Notes: generated by a model from the letters alone, not told the origin. A DNA stretch of 22,065 nt from Prevotella sp. UBA1705 (GCA_002317385.1 DCJH01000055.1:25044-47108), one strand, 5' to 3'. Shown: positions 1-6,947, counted from the stretch's first letter. Program-made: numbers and translations.

Positions 1-276
1 GTCGCCGTGGTTGCGGAAGCTGAAAAGATAGAGTTTCAGACTCTTGCTCTCCACCATACGCTCGTCGGGAACATACATGATGCGTATCTCGGCAAAGTCG
101 GGCTGTCCCGTGATGGGGCACAGAGAGGTGAACTCGGGGCAGTTGAACTGCACCCAATAGTCGTTGCCAGGATGCTTGTTGACAAATGTTTCGAGCACCT
201 CGGGGGCGTAATCCATCTTGTATTGGGTCTTGGCGCCCAGCGCCTTCAGACCGTCTTCTGTTCTGTTGTCTGCCAT
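1..276 (-). CDS. queF: NADPH-dependent 7-cyano-7-deazaguanine (preQ0) reductase QueF, 5' part
   Basis: QueF reduces the nitrile of preQ0 to the amine preQ1 with NADPH, in the cytosol, as a late step toward queuosine in tRNA. The 92 codons seen hold the N-terminal half and the window edge cuts the rest (the family is about 150 residues). Visible landmarks are the active-site segment SLCPITGQPDF, with the nucleophilic Cys53 and acid Asp60, and the QueF motif ESKSLKLYLFSFRNHGD at 76-92. The ATG at 274-276 is three bases after the stop of the transporter gene, so the two are almost certainly co-transcribed and share any control by the leader upstream of the transporter. Family assignment is secure; only the missing C-terminus is unknown. 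Confidence 0.95.
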   Translation of the reverse strand, partial: MADNRTEDGLKALGAKTQYKMDYAPEVLETFVNKHPGNDYWVQFNCPEFTSLCPITGQPDFAEIRIMYVPDERMVESKSLKLYLFSFRNHGD

Positions 277-279
277 GAT

Positions 280-969
280 TTATCCTAAATTAAATACTTT
301 CCAGATGCTATAGCTGATGCCTTCGTCGTAGACATCCTCGCCCTCGTGCTCCTTCAGCGCCTGCACGATGCGGATGGTGAACGGCAGGGCCACCACCTCG
401 TAGACCGTCTTCAGGATGACTTGCCACAGCATGAGCCATGGAAGTTCGCTGGCAGGCACCACGCCGCCCAGGGCCAGGGGGAAGAAGATGATGGAGTCGC
501 AGCTCTCTCCGGCCACGGTACTCAGGATAGCACGCGCAGAGAAGTGGCGCCCGCCGTCGTGAATCTTCATGCGACTCATCACGTAGGCGTTCATAAAACT
601 GCCCACCACGAAGGCCACGAACGAGGCCATAGCGATGCGGGGAGCCAGTCCGAAGATGGCGTGGAATCCAGCATCGTTGGTCCAATAGGGCGCGCCGGGA
701 ATGAGGTCGCACACCGCGCCCAGGGCCACAAAGAAGAAATTCATGGAGAAGCCGGTCCAGATGAGTAGGCGGGCCTTGCGGAATCCCCACACCTCGCACA
801 CGCAATCGTTGATGATATAAGATACGGGAAACACGATCAATCCACCGGTAAGACTAATGGGACCAACGGCTATTTGCTTTGTTTCGAGTACGTTTGCCGC
901 AATGAGACAAACGCAAAAGAGGATGCTGAAAAGCATAAACAGCACACTCACGCTTTGCTTTTGATTCAT
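280..969 (-). CDS. yhhQ: Queuosine precursor transporter, QPTR/YhhQ (DUF165, VUT) family
   Basis: A 229-residue inner-membrane protein of the YhhQ/COG1738 family, which imports queuine precursors such as preQ0 or preQ1. About six hydrophobic stretches are visible, beginning with residues 8-28. Typical family segments are ANVLETKQI near 25-33, the polar helix INDCVCEVWGFRKAR near 53-67, and AGESCDSIIFFPLA around 153-166. The ATG at 967-969 lies four bases after the 3' end of a candidate preQ1-I aptamer. queF follows after three bases, so uptake and reduction of the same pathway intermediate are encoded together. I infer that the imported substrate is a queuosine precursor; which one cannot be told from sequence. 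Confidence 0.92.
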   Translation of the reverse strand: MNQKQSVSVLFMLFSILFCVCLIAANVLETKQIAVGPISLTGGLIVFPVSYIINDCVCEVWGFRKARLLIWTGFSMNFFFVALGAVCDLIPGAPYWTNDAGFHAIFGLAPRIAMASFVAFVVGSFMNAYVMSRMKIHDGGRHFSARAILSTVAGESCDSIIFFPLALGGVVPASELPWLMLWQVILKTVYEVVALPFTIRIVQALKEHEGEDVYDEGISYSIWKVFNLG

Positions 970-972
970 GAT

Positions 973-1005
973 TCTTGTTTTTAAAGAGGTTTACCAAGCA
1001 CTCTA
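973..1005 (-). promoter_or_regulatory. Candidate preQ1-I riboswitch aptamer in the yhhQ-queF leader
   Basis: Read on the minus strand, AGAG (1004-1001) pairs with CTCT (988-985) as P1. A T follows P1 (position 1000), then a 10-nt loop (999-990), then a C (989) just before the 3' P1 strand, where class-I aptamers have the ligand-reading cytosine. A tail TTAAAAA (984-978) leads to CAAG (977-974), which pairs perfectly with CTTG (998-995) in the loop to make P2 of an H-type pseudoknot. The layout matches the B. subtilis and T. tengcongensis preQ1-I aptamers. P2 ends four bases before the ATG, so ligand binding would hide the start region (translational control). Weak points are a P1 of only four pairs and the short length. 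Confidence 0.62.
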
Positions 1006-1013
1006 TTCGCCTG

Positions 1014-1021
1014 CAAAATTA
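1014..1021 (-). promoter_or_regulatory. Bacteroidetes -7 box of the yhhQ-queF operon
   Basis: On the minus strand this is TAATTTTG, an exact TAnnTTTG match. Transcription would start near 1008, just upstream of P1 of the candidate aptamer, leaving a leader of about 40 nt. No clear -33 TTTG is present at the usual distance. Confidence 0.6.
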
Positions 1022-1091
1022 CGAATTTTTCCGCTGAATCTGTATGTTTTTCATGATTTTTCTATATTGTTGCAGGAATTAGGACGATGAG

Positions 1092-1354
1092 ATATGCCTC
1101 ACGTCCACCTGTAGGGGCATGACCCGTGCATGCCCGCAACGACAGGAGCGGCCTCTCTTTTCCCTTTCAGCGCATAGCGATGAAAGGTCGTTTCTGTGGA
1201 CTCCAAACAACATTTATGGGACATTGCGCCAGCCTCTGTGCCCTCTGTGGACTCTGTGTGAGGGGAAAACACAGTAGGATTCATCAATAAAGACTCTGCG
1301 ATTCCCATCCGGCGGTGCGGACATGCACGGGGCATGTCCCTACTGAGCCTGCGT
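1092..1354. repeat. REPIN/MITE-like repeat, copy A
   Basis: The copy matches 1400-1663 along its length (roughly five positions in six by eye). Its core (1111-1343, 233 bp) is bounded by imperfect 28-bp inverted ends, 1111-1138 and 1316-1343, matching at 25 of 28 positions. Each end is itself a hairpin: GGGCATG/CATGCCC on the left and GGACATG/CATGTCC on the right. Homology with copy B continues a few bases beyond both ends, and no target-site duplication is obvious. No transposase is encoded, so any movement would need an enzyme supplied from elsewhere. Confidence 0.8.
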
Positions 1355-1399
1355 CTTGCTCATAAATCCAATGGTACGCCGGTCAACATATACAATGGT

Positions 1400-1663
1400 A
1401 TATGCCCCGCGTCCAACAGTAGGGGGCATGACCCGTGCATGCCCGCAACGACAGGAGCGACCCATCATTTACCTTTCAACACATAGCGATGAAGGGTCGT
1501 CTCCGTGGACTCCAAACAATGTTTATGGGCCATTGCGCCAGCCTCTGTGCCCTCTGTGGACTCTGTGTGAGGAGAAAACACATCACGATTCGGCAACAAA
1601 ACATCTGCGATTCCCATTCGGCGGTGCGGACATGCACGGGGCATGTCCCTACTGAGCCTGCGT
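1400..1663. repeat. REPIN/MITE-like repeat, copy B
   Basis: Same orientation as copy A, with a gap of about 45 bp between the two. The ends are at 1419-1447 (one extra G relative to copy A) and 1625-1652. The most conserved internal block, around 1530-1570, contains the run CTCTGTGCCCTCTGTGGACT. The copy ends about 75 bp from the stop of the exchanger gene. The tandem arrangement suggests local duplication of the whole unit with its flanks rather than two independent insertions. Confidence 0.8.
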
Positions 1664-1737
1664 TTTACCACTGCGACAATTCCCACCAAGCAGGCATATC
1701 CCTCCCCTCCCTACGGGGGAGGGGCAAGGGAGAGAGG

Positions 1738-2739
1738 TTATATCGCCATCAGCAACCACCCCATATAGGCCGCAAACACGAGGACGAGGGCCCCGCCCTC
1801 CCACCGCTCTATGCGATATTTGGTATAGGAGAAGAACCACAACATGATGACAGAAATCACCATCACCGAGAGGTCCAGGTTGGTGATGCCCTGAATGTGC
1901 ATGGGCGAGATGAGCCCCGTGACGCCCAATATCATAAGGATATTGAACACATTAGACCCCAGCACATTGCCAATGGCGATACCGCTGTTGCCGCGTCGGG
2001 CGGCCACCACACTCGTAGCCAACTCGGGCAACGACGTGCCCATGGCCACAATGGTGAGTCCGATGAGGGCGTCGCTCATGCCCAGGGTGTGGGCAATGGC
2101 CGACACGTTGTCTACAAAGACATTAGACCCCACGATGAGGCATACCAGGCCGAGCAGCGTGAGCAAGATAGCCTTGCCCACGCCCATAGTCGTTCTCACC
2201 TCCTCGACGTCGGTCTCTACACTCTCCGACTGTGCGTTCTTCGGCGTTTTCTTCTCGTGTGCGCCACGGATGGTGACCGTCATGAAGAAACAGAACAAGG
2301 CAAGGAGGATGCCTGCATCCAATCGACTGATGCTCGCATCCATGCACATCATGAGCAGCACGGCCGAGGCGACGAGGGCAAAGGGGATGTCTTTCTTCAC
2401 CGTGTCGTGAAGAATGATGATGGGCGACACCGCCGCGGCACAGCCCACAATAAGCAATGCGTTGAAGATGTTGCTACCCACAACGTTGCCCACGGCCAAG
2501 TCGGGGGTGCCGTGGAGAGCCGACATGAAGCTCACGAAGAACTCGGGCATCGAGGTGCCCATGGCCACGATGGTAAGACCTATCACGATCTGCGGCACGC
2601 CCATGCGCTCGGCAAGGCCCACCGCGCCATCGGTGAGGCGGTCGGCACCCCACAGCACAACCATGATGCCAATGAGAAAAAGCACTATCTGCATCCACAT
2701 CTGAGGTGCAGCAAATGAAAAAAGAACTAACGAATTCAT
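1738..2739 (-). CDS. Calcium/sodium antiporter, YrbG-like (CaCA superfamily)
   Basis: A 333-residue inner-membrane cation exchanger that should export Ca2+ in exchange for Na+ (possibly K+-linked). It shows the two inverted alpha-repeats of the family: GTSMPEFF at 61-68 with GNVVGSNIFN at 84-93, and GTSLPEL at 234-240 with GNVLGSNVFN at 257-266. The Glu residues in the two GTSxPE motifs are the cation ligands. A charged, hydrophilic linker at about 160-187 (HEKKTPKNAQSESVETDVEE) separates the halves, as expected for the cytosolic loop. The length fits YrbG (about 325). It appears to be monocistronic, with its own -7 box at 2762-2769. The exact ion specificity cannot be read from the sequence. 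Confidence 0.93.
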   Translation of the reverse strand: MNSLVLFSFAAPQMWMQIVLFLIGIMVVLWGADRLTDGAVGLAERMGVPQIVIGLTIVAMGTSMPEFFVSFMSALHGTPDLAVGNVVGSNIFNALLIVGCAAAVSPIIILHDTVKKDIPFALVASAVLLMMCMDASISRLDAGILLALFCFFMTVTIRGAHEKKTPKNAQSESVETDVEEVRTTMGVGKAILLTLLGLVCLIVGSNVFVDNVSAIAHTLGMSDALIGLTIVAMGTSLPELATSVVAARRGNSGIAIGNVLGSNVFNILMILGVTGLISPMHIQGITNLDLSVMVISVIMLWFFSYTKYRIERWEGGALVLVFAAYMGWLLMAI

Positions 2740-2761
2740 GCAATTGGATATATTTCGGTGC

Positions 2762-2769
2762 CAAAGGTA
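2762..2769 (-). promoter_or_regulatory. -7 box for the antiporter gene
   Basis: Minus-strand TACCTTTG is an exact TAnnTTTG match, about 23 bp before the ATG. It lies immediately after the hsp20 terminator, which supports separate transcription of the two genes. Confidence 0.55.
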
Positions 2770-2771
2770 CG

Positions 2772-2802
2772 AAAAATCCCCGAATGTCGCTACATCCGGG
2801 GA
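2772..2802 (-). terminator. Rho-independent terminator of hsp20
   Basis: On the minus strand an 11-bp stem (2802-2792 with 2787-2777, one G.U pair that would be a mismatch on the plus strand) has a 4-nt loop and is followed by TTTTT (2776-2772). The wobble and the T-run both point to minus-strand function, 54 bp after the hsp20 stop. Confidence 0.85.
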
Positions 2803-2855
2803 CTCAAACTAACAATCTATCAATCTATTATTTTCGTTAACCAATCATGAATCTC

Positions 2856-3266
2856 TTAAAGCACTTCGATGGATCTCACCACCTTTTTCTCCTCTTTACT
2901 CATCTTGGGAAGGTCTACGGTGAGCACACCATCGGCCACGCGGGCGGCAATCTTGGTGCGGTCTACATCCTCGGGCAAGATGAGCGTCTGCTCGAATTTG
3001 GCGTAGGCAAACTCGCGACGCAGGTAGCGTGTGGACTCCTCCTTGTCGTTCTGATGCTTCTCCATCTTAATGGTGAGGTCGCCCTCAGCATTGACGTTCA
3101 CATCGAAATCCTCCTTCTTCAGCCCGGGTGCGGCAAGCTCCACCGTATACTGGGTATTGCTTTCGAGCACGTTGATGGCCGGAGCCGTAGCGCTTGTGCG
3201 TGACATACTGTTTGTATCAAAGAAGTCGTTGAAGACCTCTGGAAGCCAACCATTGCGTGTGTACAT
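2856..3266 (-). CDS. Small heat-shock protein, Hsp20/alpha-crystallin family
   Basis: A 136-residue cytosolic ATP-independent holdase that keeps unfolding proteins soluble for DnaK/ClpB. The alpha-crystallin domain spans about residues 28-125 and ends with the signature VADGVLTVDLPK near 110-121. The C-terminal tail has an I-x-V type anchor (SIEVL), and the N-terminal arm (MYTRNGWLPEVFNDFFD) is the short form common in Bacteroidetes. A strong Shine-Dalgarno, AAAGGAG, sits eight bases before the ATG, which is unusual in this phylum and suggests high expression. A perfect 14-bp inverted repeat lies about 104-140 bp upstream. The CIRCE operator sequence is absent. Confidence 0.95.
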   Translation of the reverse strand: MYTRNGWLPEVFNDFFDTNSMSRTSATAPAINVLESNTQYTVELAAPGLKKEDFDVNVNAEGDLTIKMEKHQNDKEESTRYLRREFAYAKFEQTLILPEDVDRTKIAARVADGVLTVDLPKMSKEEKKVVRSIEVL

Positions 3267-3369
3267 AATCTTTTCTCCTTTATATTATAGTTATATTGTT
3301 GAATTTCCGATTCCGATTTTCTATCGTATCTGCTTCATCAAATGCAATACACGTACCAACCCAAAAGCA

Positions 3370-3406
3370 ATGCCACTATGTCAGCCAAAGCATGACATAG
3401 TGGCAT
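3370..3406. promoter_or_regulatory. Perfect 14-bp inverted repeat between hsp20 and DUF5606
   Basis: Arms 3370-3383 and 3393-3406 (ATGCCACTATGTCA and its complement) are separated by nine bases. It could be a second terminator for the operon ending at 3475, since minus-strand TTGCTTTT follows it, or an operator upstream of hsp20. The 9-nt spacer recalls CIRCE geometry but the sequence is different. Function is unresolved. Confidence 0.55.
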
Positions 3407-3429
3407 CGAGGTCTTTATCCCCATAAACA

Positions 3430-3465
3430 ATAACTCCCGCTATCCATCGGGAGAGCGGGAGCTAT
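3430..3465 (-). terminator. Hairpin terminator of the nusB-yajC-ybbR-coaE-DUF5606 operon
   Basis: Minus-strand ATAGCTCCCGCT pairs with AGCGGGAGTTAT over 12 positions, including one G.U wobble, with a 12-nt loop. It starts 10 bp after the DUF5606 stop and is followed by TGTTTATG. The wobble, which is a mismatch on the other strand, favours the minus strand. Confidence 0.7.
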
Positions 3466-3474
3466 GGTCTCTTA

Positions 3475-3918
3475 TTATTCTTCGTCCTTGCGGTCGTCTA
3501 CATTGTCGCCTTCCGTGGGAGCGAGAATGGCCTTGAAGTCGGTCAATCCGTTCTCCACGAGAATGTTGTACCACTGCAACAGCTTCTTAATGTCGCTGTC
3601 GTGCACGCGGTCTTGGTCGAAGTTGGGCAGCACTTCAGCAAAGTAATCGCGCAGCTCCTTGCTCGAACATTTCTTATAGTTGAGCGAGGAAGCCTTCAGA
3701 CTCTCCTTCTCTCCCAACTTGGTCAGCACCTCCCAGAGTGCCACATCGTCCGCATCGGTATACATCGCAATATCTCCCAGACTCGTCACGCGGTCGGTAG
3801 CGAAGGCCGGCATGCGTCGATGGGTATCGTCGATAGCCTCAACGATGAGCGTTGCCTTGCCACGGGATACGAGTTTGTAGAGTCCAGGTTTACCTGCGAT
3901 AGATAATATTGTTTCCAT
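3475..3918 (-). CDS. DUF5606 domain protein
   Basis: A conserved Bacteroidetes protein of 147 residues with no established function. Residues 1-60 (METILSIAGKPGLYKLVSRG onward) form the DUF5606 part and probably a small SH3-like beta domain. Residues 75-130 look helical (KECSSK-type charged segments, then DSDIKKLLQWYNIL), followed by an acidic tail (DNVDDRKDEE). There is no signal peptide or membrane segment, so it is likely cytosolic. The ATG is two bases after the coaE stop, and it is the last gene before the terminator. Linkage to coaE is common in this phylum, but I would not infer a CoA role from that alone. Confidence 0.85.
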   Translation of the reverse strand: METILSIAGKPGLYKLVSRGKATLIVEAIDDTHRRMPAFATDRVTSLGDIAMYTDADDVALWEVLTKLGEKESLKASSLNYKKCSSKELRDYFAEVLPNFDQDRVHDSDIKKLLQWYNILVENGLTDFKAILAPTEGDNVDDRKDEE

Positions 3919-3920
3919 TT

Positions 3921-4487
3921 CTAATTGTTGTTGATGTGTATAATTAATTCGTTTATTTGCTGATTCAAGTCTTTCCGGCCGTCGTTCTCAATCACGAAAT
4001 GGCAGCGGCGGGCCACTTCTTCCTGCGGCATCTGGCGCCCCATCCATTCCAAAGTCTTCTCCCTGCTGATGCCGTCGCGCTTCATCACCCGGGCGATGCG
4101 CACCTCCAAGGGTGCTGTCACGCCTACGATGTAGTCGAAAGCAATGCGCCGATCGAATCCGCTGTCGAAGAGTATGGCACTCTCCAACCACGTGAGCCCA
4201 CTCTCTAAGAAGTCGCGAGCCACAGCCGGATGCACCACATCGTCTACCGCCAACTTGTTTTCGTCCGAAAGAAGAAGGTATTGGGCCAGCACCTTTTTCT
4301 GGAGTACACCATTGATATATACCCCCTCGCCCACAAGATGGGTCAGCTCACGCATGAGCACAGGGTCGCTCACCATCAGCCGTTTGGCAGCGGCGTCACT
4401 ATCGTAGACCGCTATTCCGCGTTGCTCCAGCAGGCGGCACACATAGCTTTTGCCGCTTCCGATACCTCCGGTGATGGCGATGCGCAT
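3921..4487 (-). CDS. coaE: Dephospho-CoA kinase
   Basis: CoaE phosphorylates the 3'-hydroxyl of dephospho-CoA with ATP, the final step of coenzyme A synthesis, in the cytosol. The P-loop GGIGSGKS is at residues 7-14. The substrate-side DSD is at 29-31, with the catalytic-type Asp31. A lid region around KRDGISREKTLEWMGRQMP lies in the C-terminal third. The 188-residue length is close to the family norm of about 200. The start lies three bases after the ybbR stop and the stop two bases before DUF5606, so translation is probably coupled along the operon. Confidence 0.95.
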   Translation of the reverse strand: MRIAITGGIGSGKSYVCRLLEQRGIAVYDSDAAAKRLMVSDPVLMRELTHLVGEGVYINGVLQKKVLAQYLLLSDENKLAVDDVVHPAVARDFLESGLTWLESAILFDSGFDRRIAFDYIVGVTAPLEVRIARVMKRDGISREKTLEWMGRQMPQEEVARRCHFVIENDGRKDLNQQINELIIHINNN

Positions 4488-4490
4488 GGG

Positions 4491-5468
4491 CTATTGCTCT
4501 AAGAGATAGTCCACTTTATTGATTTCCAAGTGGGCATTATTTACGCCACGCGGCTTACTCAGGAGGATAAGCGTGCACTTATCCGACGGATGGGCCGCAA
4601 TTTCCTTATAGTCTACCACAACCTGGAAGTCGGTGGGCTTGATAGAGCGGTACATGCTCGCACCCACAGTAAACTTCACTCTCACCCGCTGCGGGAAGGT
4701 TCGGATGACCAATCCCTCGGGTTTGTTGATGGCGATGATAGGCACTTCGAGGCTCTCCTCGGTGAGAATATCGGGATAGAGCGTGATCTTCACCGTCTGA
4801 GGAACTATCTTCACGCCTGTCATCGACTTGAGGCGGACGGTCTTGACCACCGTATCATTGAAGTTGACGATATTCAGATATTCCGTCGAGACAGCATCAA
4901 TGCTGTCGAGTTTGCTCTGACTCGCATAGACTGTAACCTTTTCCGGACTGAACTGCACGTGGGCCAGGTAATAGTTCTCGCCAGGAATGATATTGCCGGC
5001 AAGCATCACCTTGACCTCCTTGTTGATGCCATAGTTGAAGAAAAAATCCAGTCTGTCGGCCTTGACAGATGTGATTGCCGACGAGGCAAAGAGCTGCTGG
5101 CGGATGTATTTCTGCAGATCGGCAGTAGGCACCTGGCCGTGACCGGTCTGCTTATTGGCGTATGTGGCAAAGTTTAAGACTACTGGGTGGAGTTTGTTGC
5201 TCGTGGTATAGGAGAGCAACATGAACCCTTTGTCCTTGACTGTAACATATACCGTATCGGAGATGTCGGTGGTCATCACCACGTTTTTGGGCACTCCGGC
5301 AATGCGCACAATCACTGGCAGCTCTTTCTCGTAGGTCTCGTTGAGCGTCATGAGAAGCCAGAAGCTTCCGCTCACTGCCAGAAAGAACAGAAAAATCAGA
5401 AACTCCTTGTTCAGCGCGCCGAACAAAAAGTCTCTGACTATCTTATATGTTTTACCTATATTAAGCAT
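4491..5468 (-). CDS. YbbR-like domain envelope protein
   Basis: The start chosen is the ATG at 5466-5468 (MLNIGKTYKIVRDFLFG), giving 325 residues. A longer frame from 5513 would only add codons inside yajC. One membrane anchor is seen at about residues 23-42 (FLIFLFFLAVSGSFWLLMTL). The rest, predicted outside the cytoplasmic membrane, carries degenerate YbbR repeats of beta-rich sequence (for example ELPVIVRIAGVPKN and SLEVPIIAINKPEG). The start overlaps the yajC stop by eight bases (ATGCTTAA), a classic arrangement for coupled translation. In Firmicutes the YbbR protein CdaR regulates the diadenylate cyclase CdaA; no cyclase gene is nearby here, so that role is not supported. Confidence 0.87.
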   Translation of the reverse strand: MLNIGKTYKIVRDFLFGALNKEFLIFLFFLAVSGSFWLLMTLNETYEKELPVIVRIAGVPKNVVMTTDISDTVYVTVKDKGFMLLSYTTSNKLHPVVLNFATYANKQTGHGQVPTADLQKYIRQQLFASSAITSVKADRLDFFFNYGINKEVKVMLAGNIIPGENYYLAHVQFSPEKVTVYASQSKLDSIDAVSTEYLNIVNFNDTVVKTVRLKSMTGVKIVPQTVKITLYPDILTEESLEVPIIAINKPEGLVIRTFPQRVRVKFTVGASMYRSIKPTDFQVVVDYKEIAAHPSDKCTLILLSKPRGVNNAHLEINKVDYLLEQ

Positions 5469-5781
5469 TCGGCTGCTGCTGGGTTGCATCCGCAAAGACG
5501 TAACCCTTGTCAACAGAGATCACCACACCACGTGAGATTTCCACTTCCACCACATGCTTCTCCTGGTCGATGCGCTTCACGGTGCCATAGATTCCGCCAC
5601 CGGTTACCACCTTAGTACCCTCCTGCAGGGAGTTCTGGAACTCGCGAATCTTCTTCTGTTTCTTCTGCTGTGGGCGAACCATGAAGAACCACATGATGGC
5701 GAAGATGGCTACCATCATGATGAGTATACCACCCATTCCGCCGCCTTGTGCTGCCTGGGCAGCTAACACTAATGTATTCAT
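5461..5781 (-). CDS. yajC: Preprotein translocase subunit YajC
   Basis: A 106-residue single-span accessory of the Sec translocon that associates with SecDF. The N-terminal membrane helix covers about residues 16-35 (ILIMMVAIFAIMWFFMV). It is followed by the family signature RPQQKKQKKIREFQNSLQ and then the small beta domain GTKVVTGGGIYGTVKRID. The length is typical. It starts 26 bp after nusB, and its last codons overlap the ybbR start, so the two envelope genes are translationally linked. Confidence 0.95.
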   Translation of the reverse strand: MNTLVLAAQAAQGGGMGGILIMMVAIFAIMWFFMVRPQQKKQKKIREFQNSLQEGTKVVTGGGIYGTVKRIDQEKHVVEVEISRGVVISVDKGYVFADATQQQPNA

Positions 5782-5807
5782 TTGTTTTCTATTGGGTTAA
5801 ATTCTAC

Positions 5808-6905
5808 TTATTCCTGGGTCTCCTCCGGCGCTGTCTCAGACTCTTGCGGCTCAGCCTCGGGGGCTGGCTGCTGGGGCGTCATCTCGCTGACGCGCGGACG
5901 ATGAACAAATCTTGTGGGTGTCTCACCGTCGTTTCCGCCACGCCGGTTGTCGTTGTCCTGATAGCGCTGACGCGGTTCAGGCATATCCTTGAACATCTTG
6001 CCATTGCTGATGAGGAACCTCGCGATGGAGTCGAGCATACCATTTATATATGAGCCGCTGCGCGGAGTGGAATAGAGTTTGGCCAACTCCACATACTCGT
6101 TGATAGTCACCGACACGGGAATTCCGGGGAAAGTGAGCATCTCGGCAATAGCAATCTGCATGATGACCACATCCATATAGGCCAATCGGGAGAAGTCCCA
6201 GTTGCGCGATGTCTCGCTCATATAGCGCTGATAGGTATCGGCATTGAGGATAGTGGCGCGGAAAAGCTTGCGTGCGAAGTCCTTGTCCTCGTCGTCCTTA
6301 TATTCAGGGAGCAATTCCTGCTTGCTCTTGTTCTTGGGATCGAAACGCTTGATCGATTTCACGACAAACGTGTCTACCACCTCCTTGTCGTCGTTCCAGT
6401 AGAGGCTTTTCTCCTCCAAGAGCGCGTCAAGGTCGGTGTTATCCTGAATGAGAAGTTTGTAGAGCTTGCGCCACAGTTCCCTATCCTGCTCGTAGTCGCT
6501 ATCGGCCGACGCCATATAGTCCTTGTAGGTCTGGCTCTGTTCTATCTGATTGCAGAGCTTTCTAACAAATTCTATATCGTCGTCCCAGGTGAGTTTCTTG
6601 TCTTCCAAGAACTCATTGAGCGTCTTGTTTTCCTCCAACTGCACTGCAAACTGGTTGTAGGCAAACTTCTGCAGCGGCGCCTCCTCACCTTCGCGCTCAG
6701 CCCTCTGGCCCAGCACTTCAATGCGATGGCGCTCCTCTTTGGTCACAGCAACAATAAGATCGAGAAGGTAAATATATAAATCATAAGCCTTCGATAAGCT
6801 GAAAAGCAGCTCCTTCTCAGCATTATCCATATTCTTATTGCCGTTTTGATAGTATGCGTAGGTTAACTGAACTATCTTGATTCGTATTAAATCCCTATTG
6901 ATCAT
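5808..6905 (-). CDS. nusB: Transcription antitermination factor NusB, long Bacteroidetes form
   Basis: NusB pairs with NusE (S10) on boxA RNA to prevent premature termination in rRNA operons. E. coli NusB is about 140 residues; this one is 365. The conserved NusB fold lies at about 225-303 (DFSRLAYMDVVIMQIAIAEM, then VTINEYVELAKLYSTPRSGSYINGMLD). The first 220 residues are a divergent helical region typical of Bacteroidetes homologues. A further tail of about 60 residues is rich in Pro, Glu, Gln and Arg (for example QQPAPEAEPQESETAPEETQ) and looks disordered. It is the first gene of its operon, with a -7 box at 6948-6955. Confidence 0.9.
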   Translation of the reverse strand: MINRDLIRIKIVQLTYAYYQNGNKNMDNAEKELLFSLSKAYDLYIYLLDLIVAVTKEERHRIEVLGQRAEREGEEAPLQKFAYNQFAVQLEENKTLNEFLEDKKLTWDDDIEFVRKLCNQIEQSQTYKDYMASADSDYEQDRELWRKLYKLLIQDNTDLDALLEEKSLYWNDDKEVVDTFVVKSIKRFDPKNKSKQELLPEYKDDEDKDFARKLFRATILNADTYQRYMSETSRNWDFSRLAYMDVVIMQIAIAEMLTFPGIPVSVTINEYVELAKLYSTPRSGSYINGMLDSIARFLISNGKMFKDMPEPRQRYQDNDNRRGGNDGETPTRFVHRPRVSEMTPQQPAPEAEPQESETAPEETQE

Positions 6906-6947
6906 TACTCTTACTTTATATCAGCGTGTCATATATTAGTTACTCTG

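Larger units (their letters stand above)
970..1737. other. 768-bp intergenic region: leader/promoter plus two repeat copies, no gene
   Basis: From right to left on the minus strand of the yhhQ side it holds the leader, aptamer and promoter (970-1021), then two tandem repeat copies (1092-1354 and 1400-1663). A GC-rich inverted repeat CCCCTCCC / GGGAGGGG lies near 1703-1723, just downstream of the exchanger stop. That last hairpin has no T-run on the minus strand, so it is a weak terminator candidate at best. The reading frames inside the repeats look spurious. Confidence 0.75.

Noticed and set aside
1099..1689. Two similar small minus-strand frames (78 and 74 codons) inside repeats A and B
   Set aside because: Their similarity follows from the DNA repeat. 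Differences between copies often change the amino acid, the ends are not aligned, and no ribosome site is seen.
1700..1737. A G-quadruplex at the G-rich stretch beside the exchanger stop
   Set aside because: Only three G-runs of three or more are present on either strand, so a stable four-run quadruplex is not supported.
1435..2718. A 427-codon plus-strand open frame opposite the exchanger gene
   Set aside because: It is His/Arg-rich with no family resemblance and begins in repeat DNA. The minus strand encodes a clear antiporter with its motifs and signals.
3267..3406. A CIRCE (HrcA) operator upstream of hsp20
   Set aside because: The inverted repeat has CIRCE-like spacing, but neither TTAGCACTC nor GAGTGCTAA is present.
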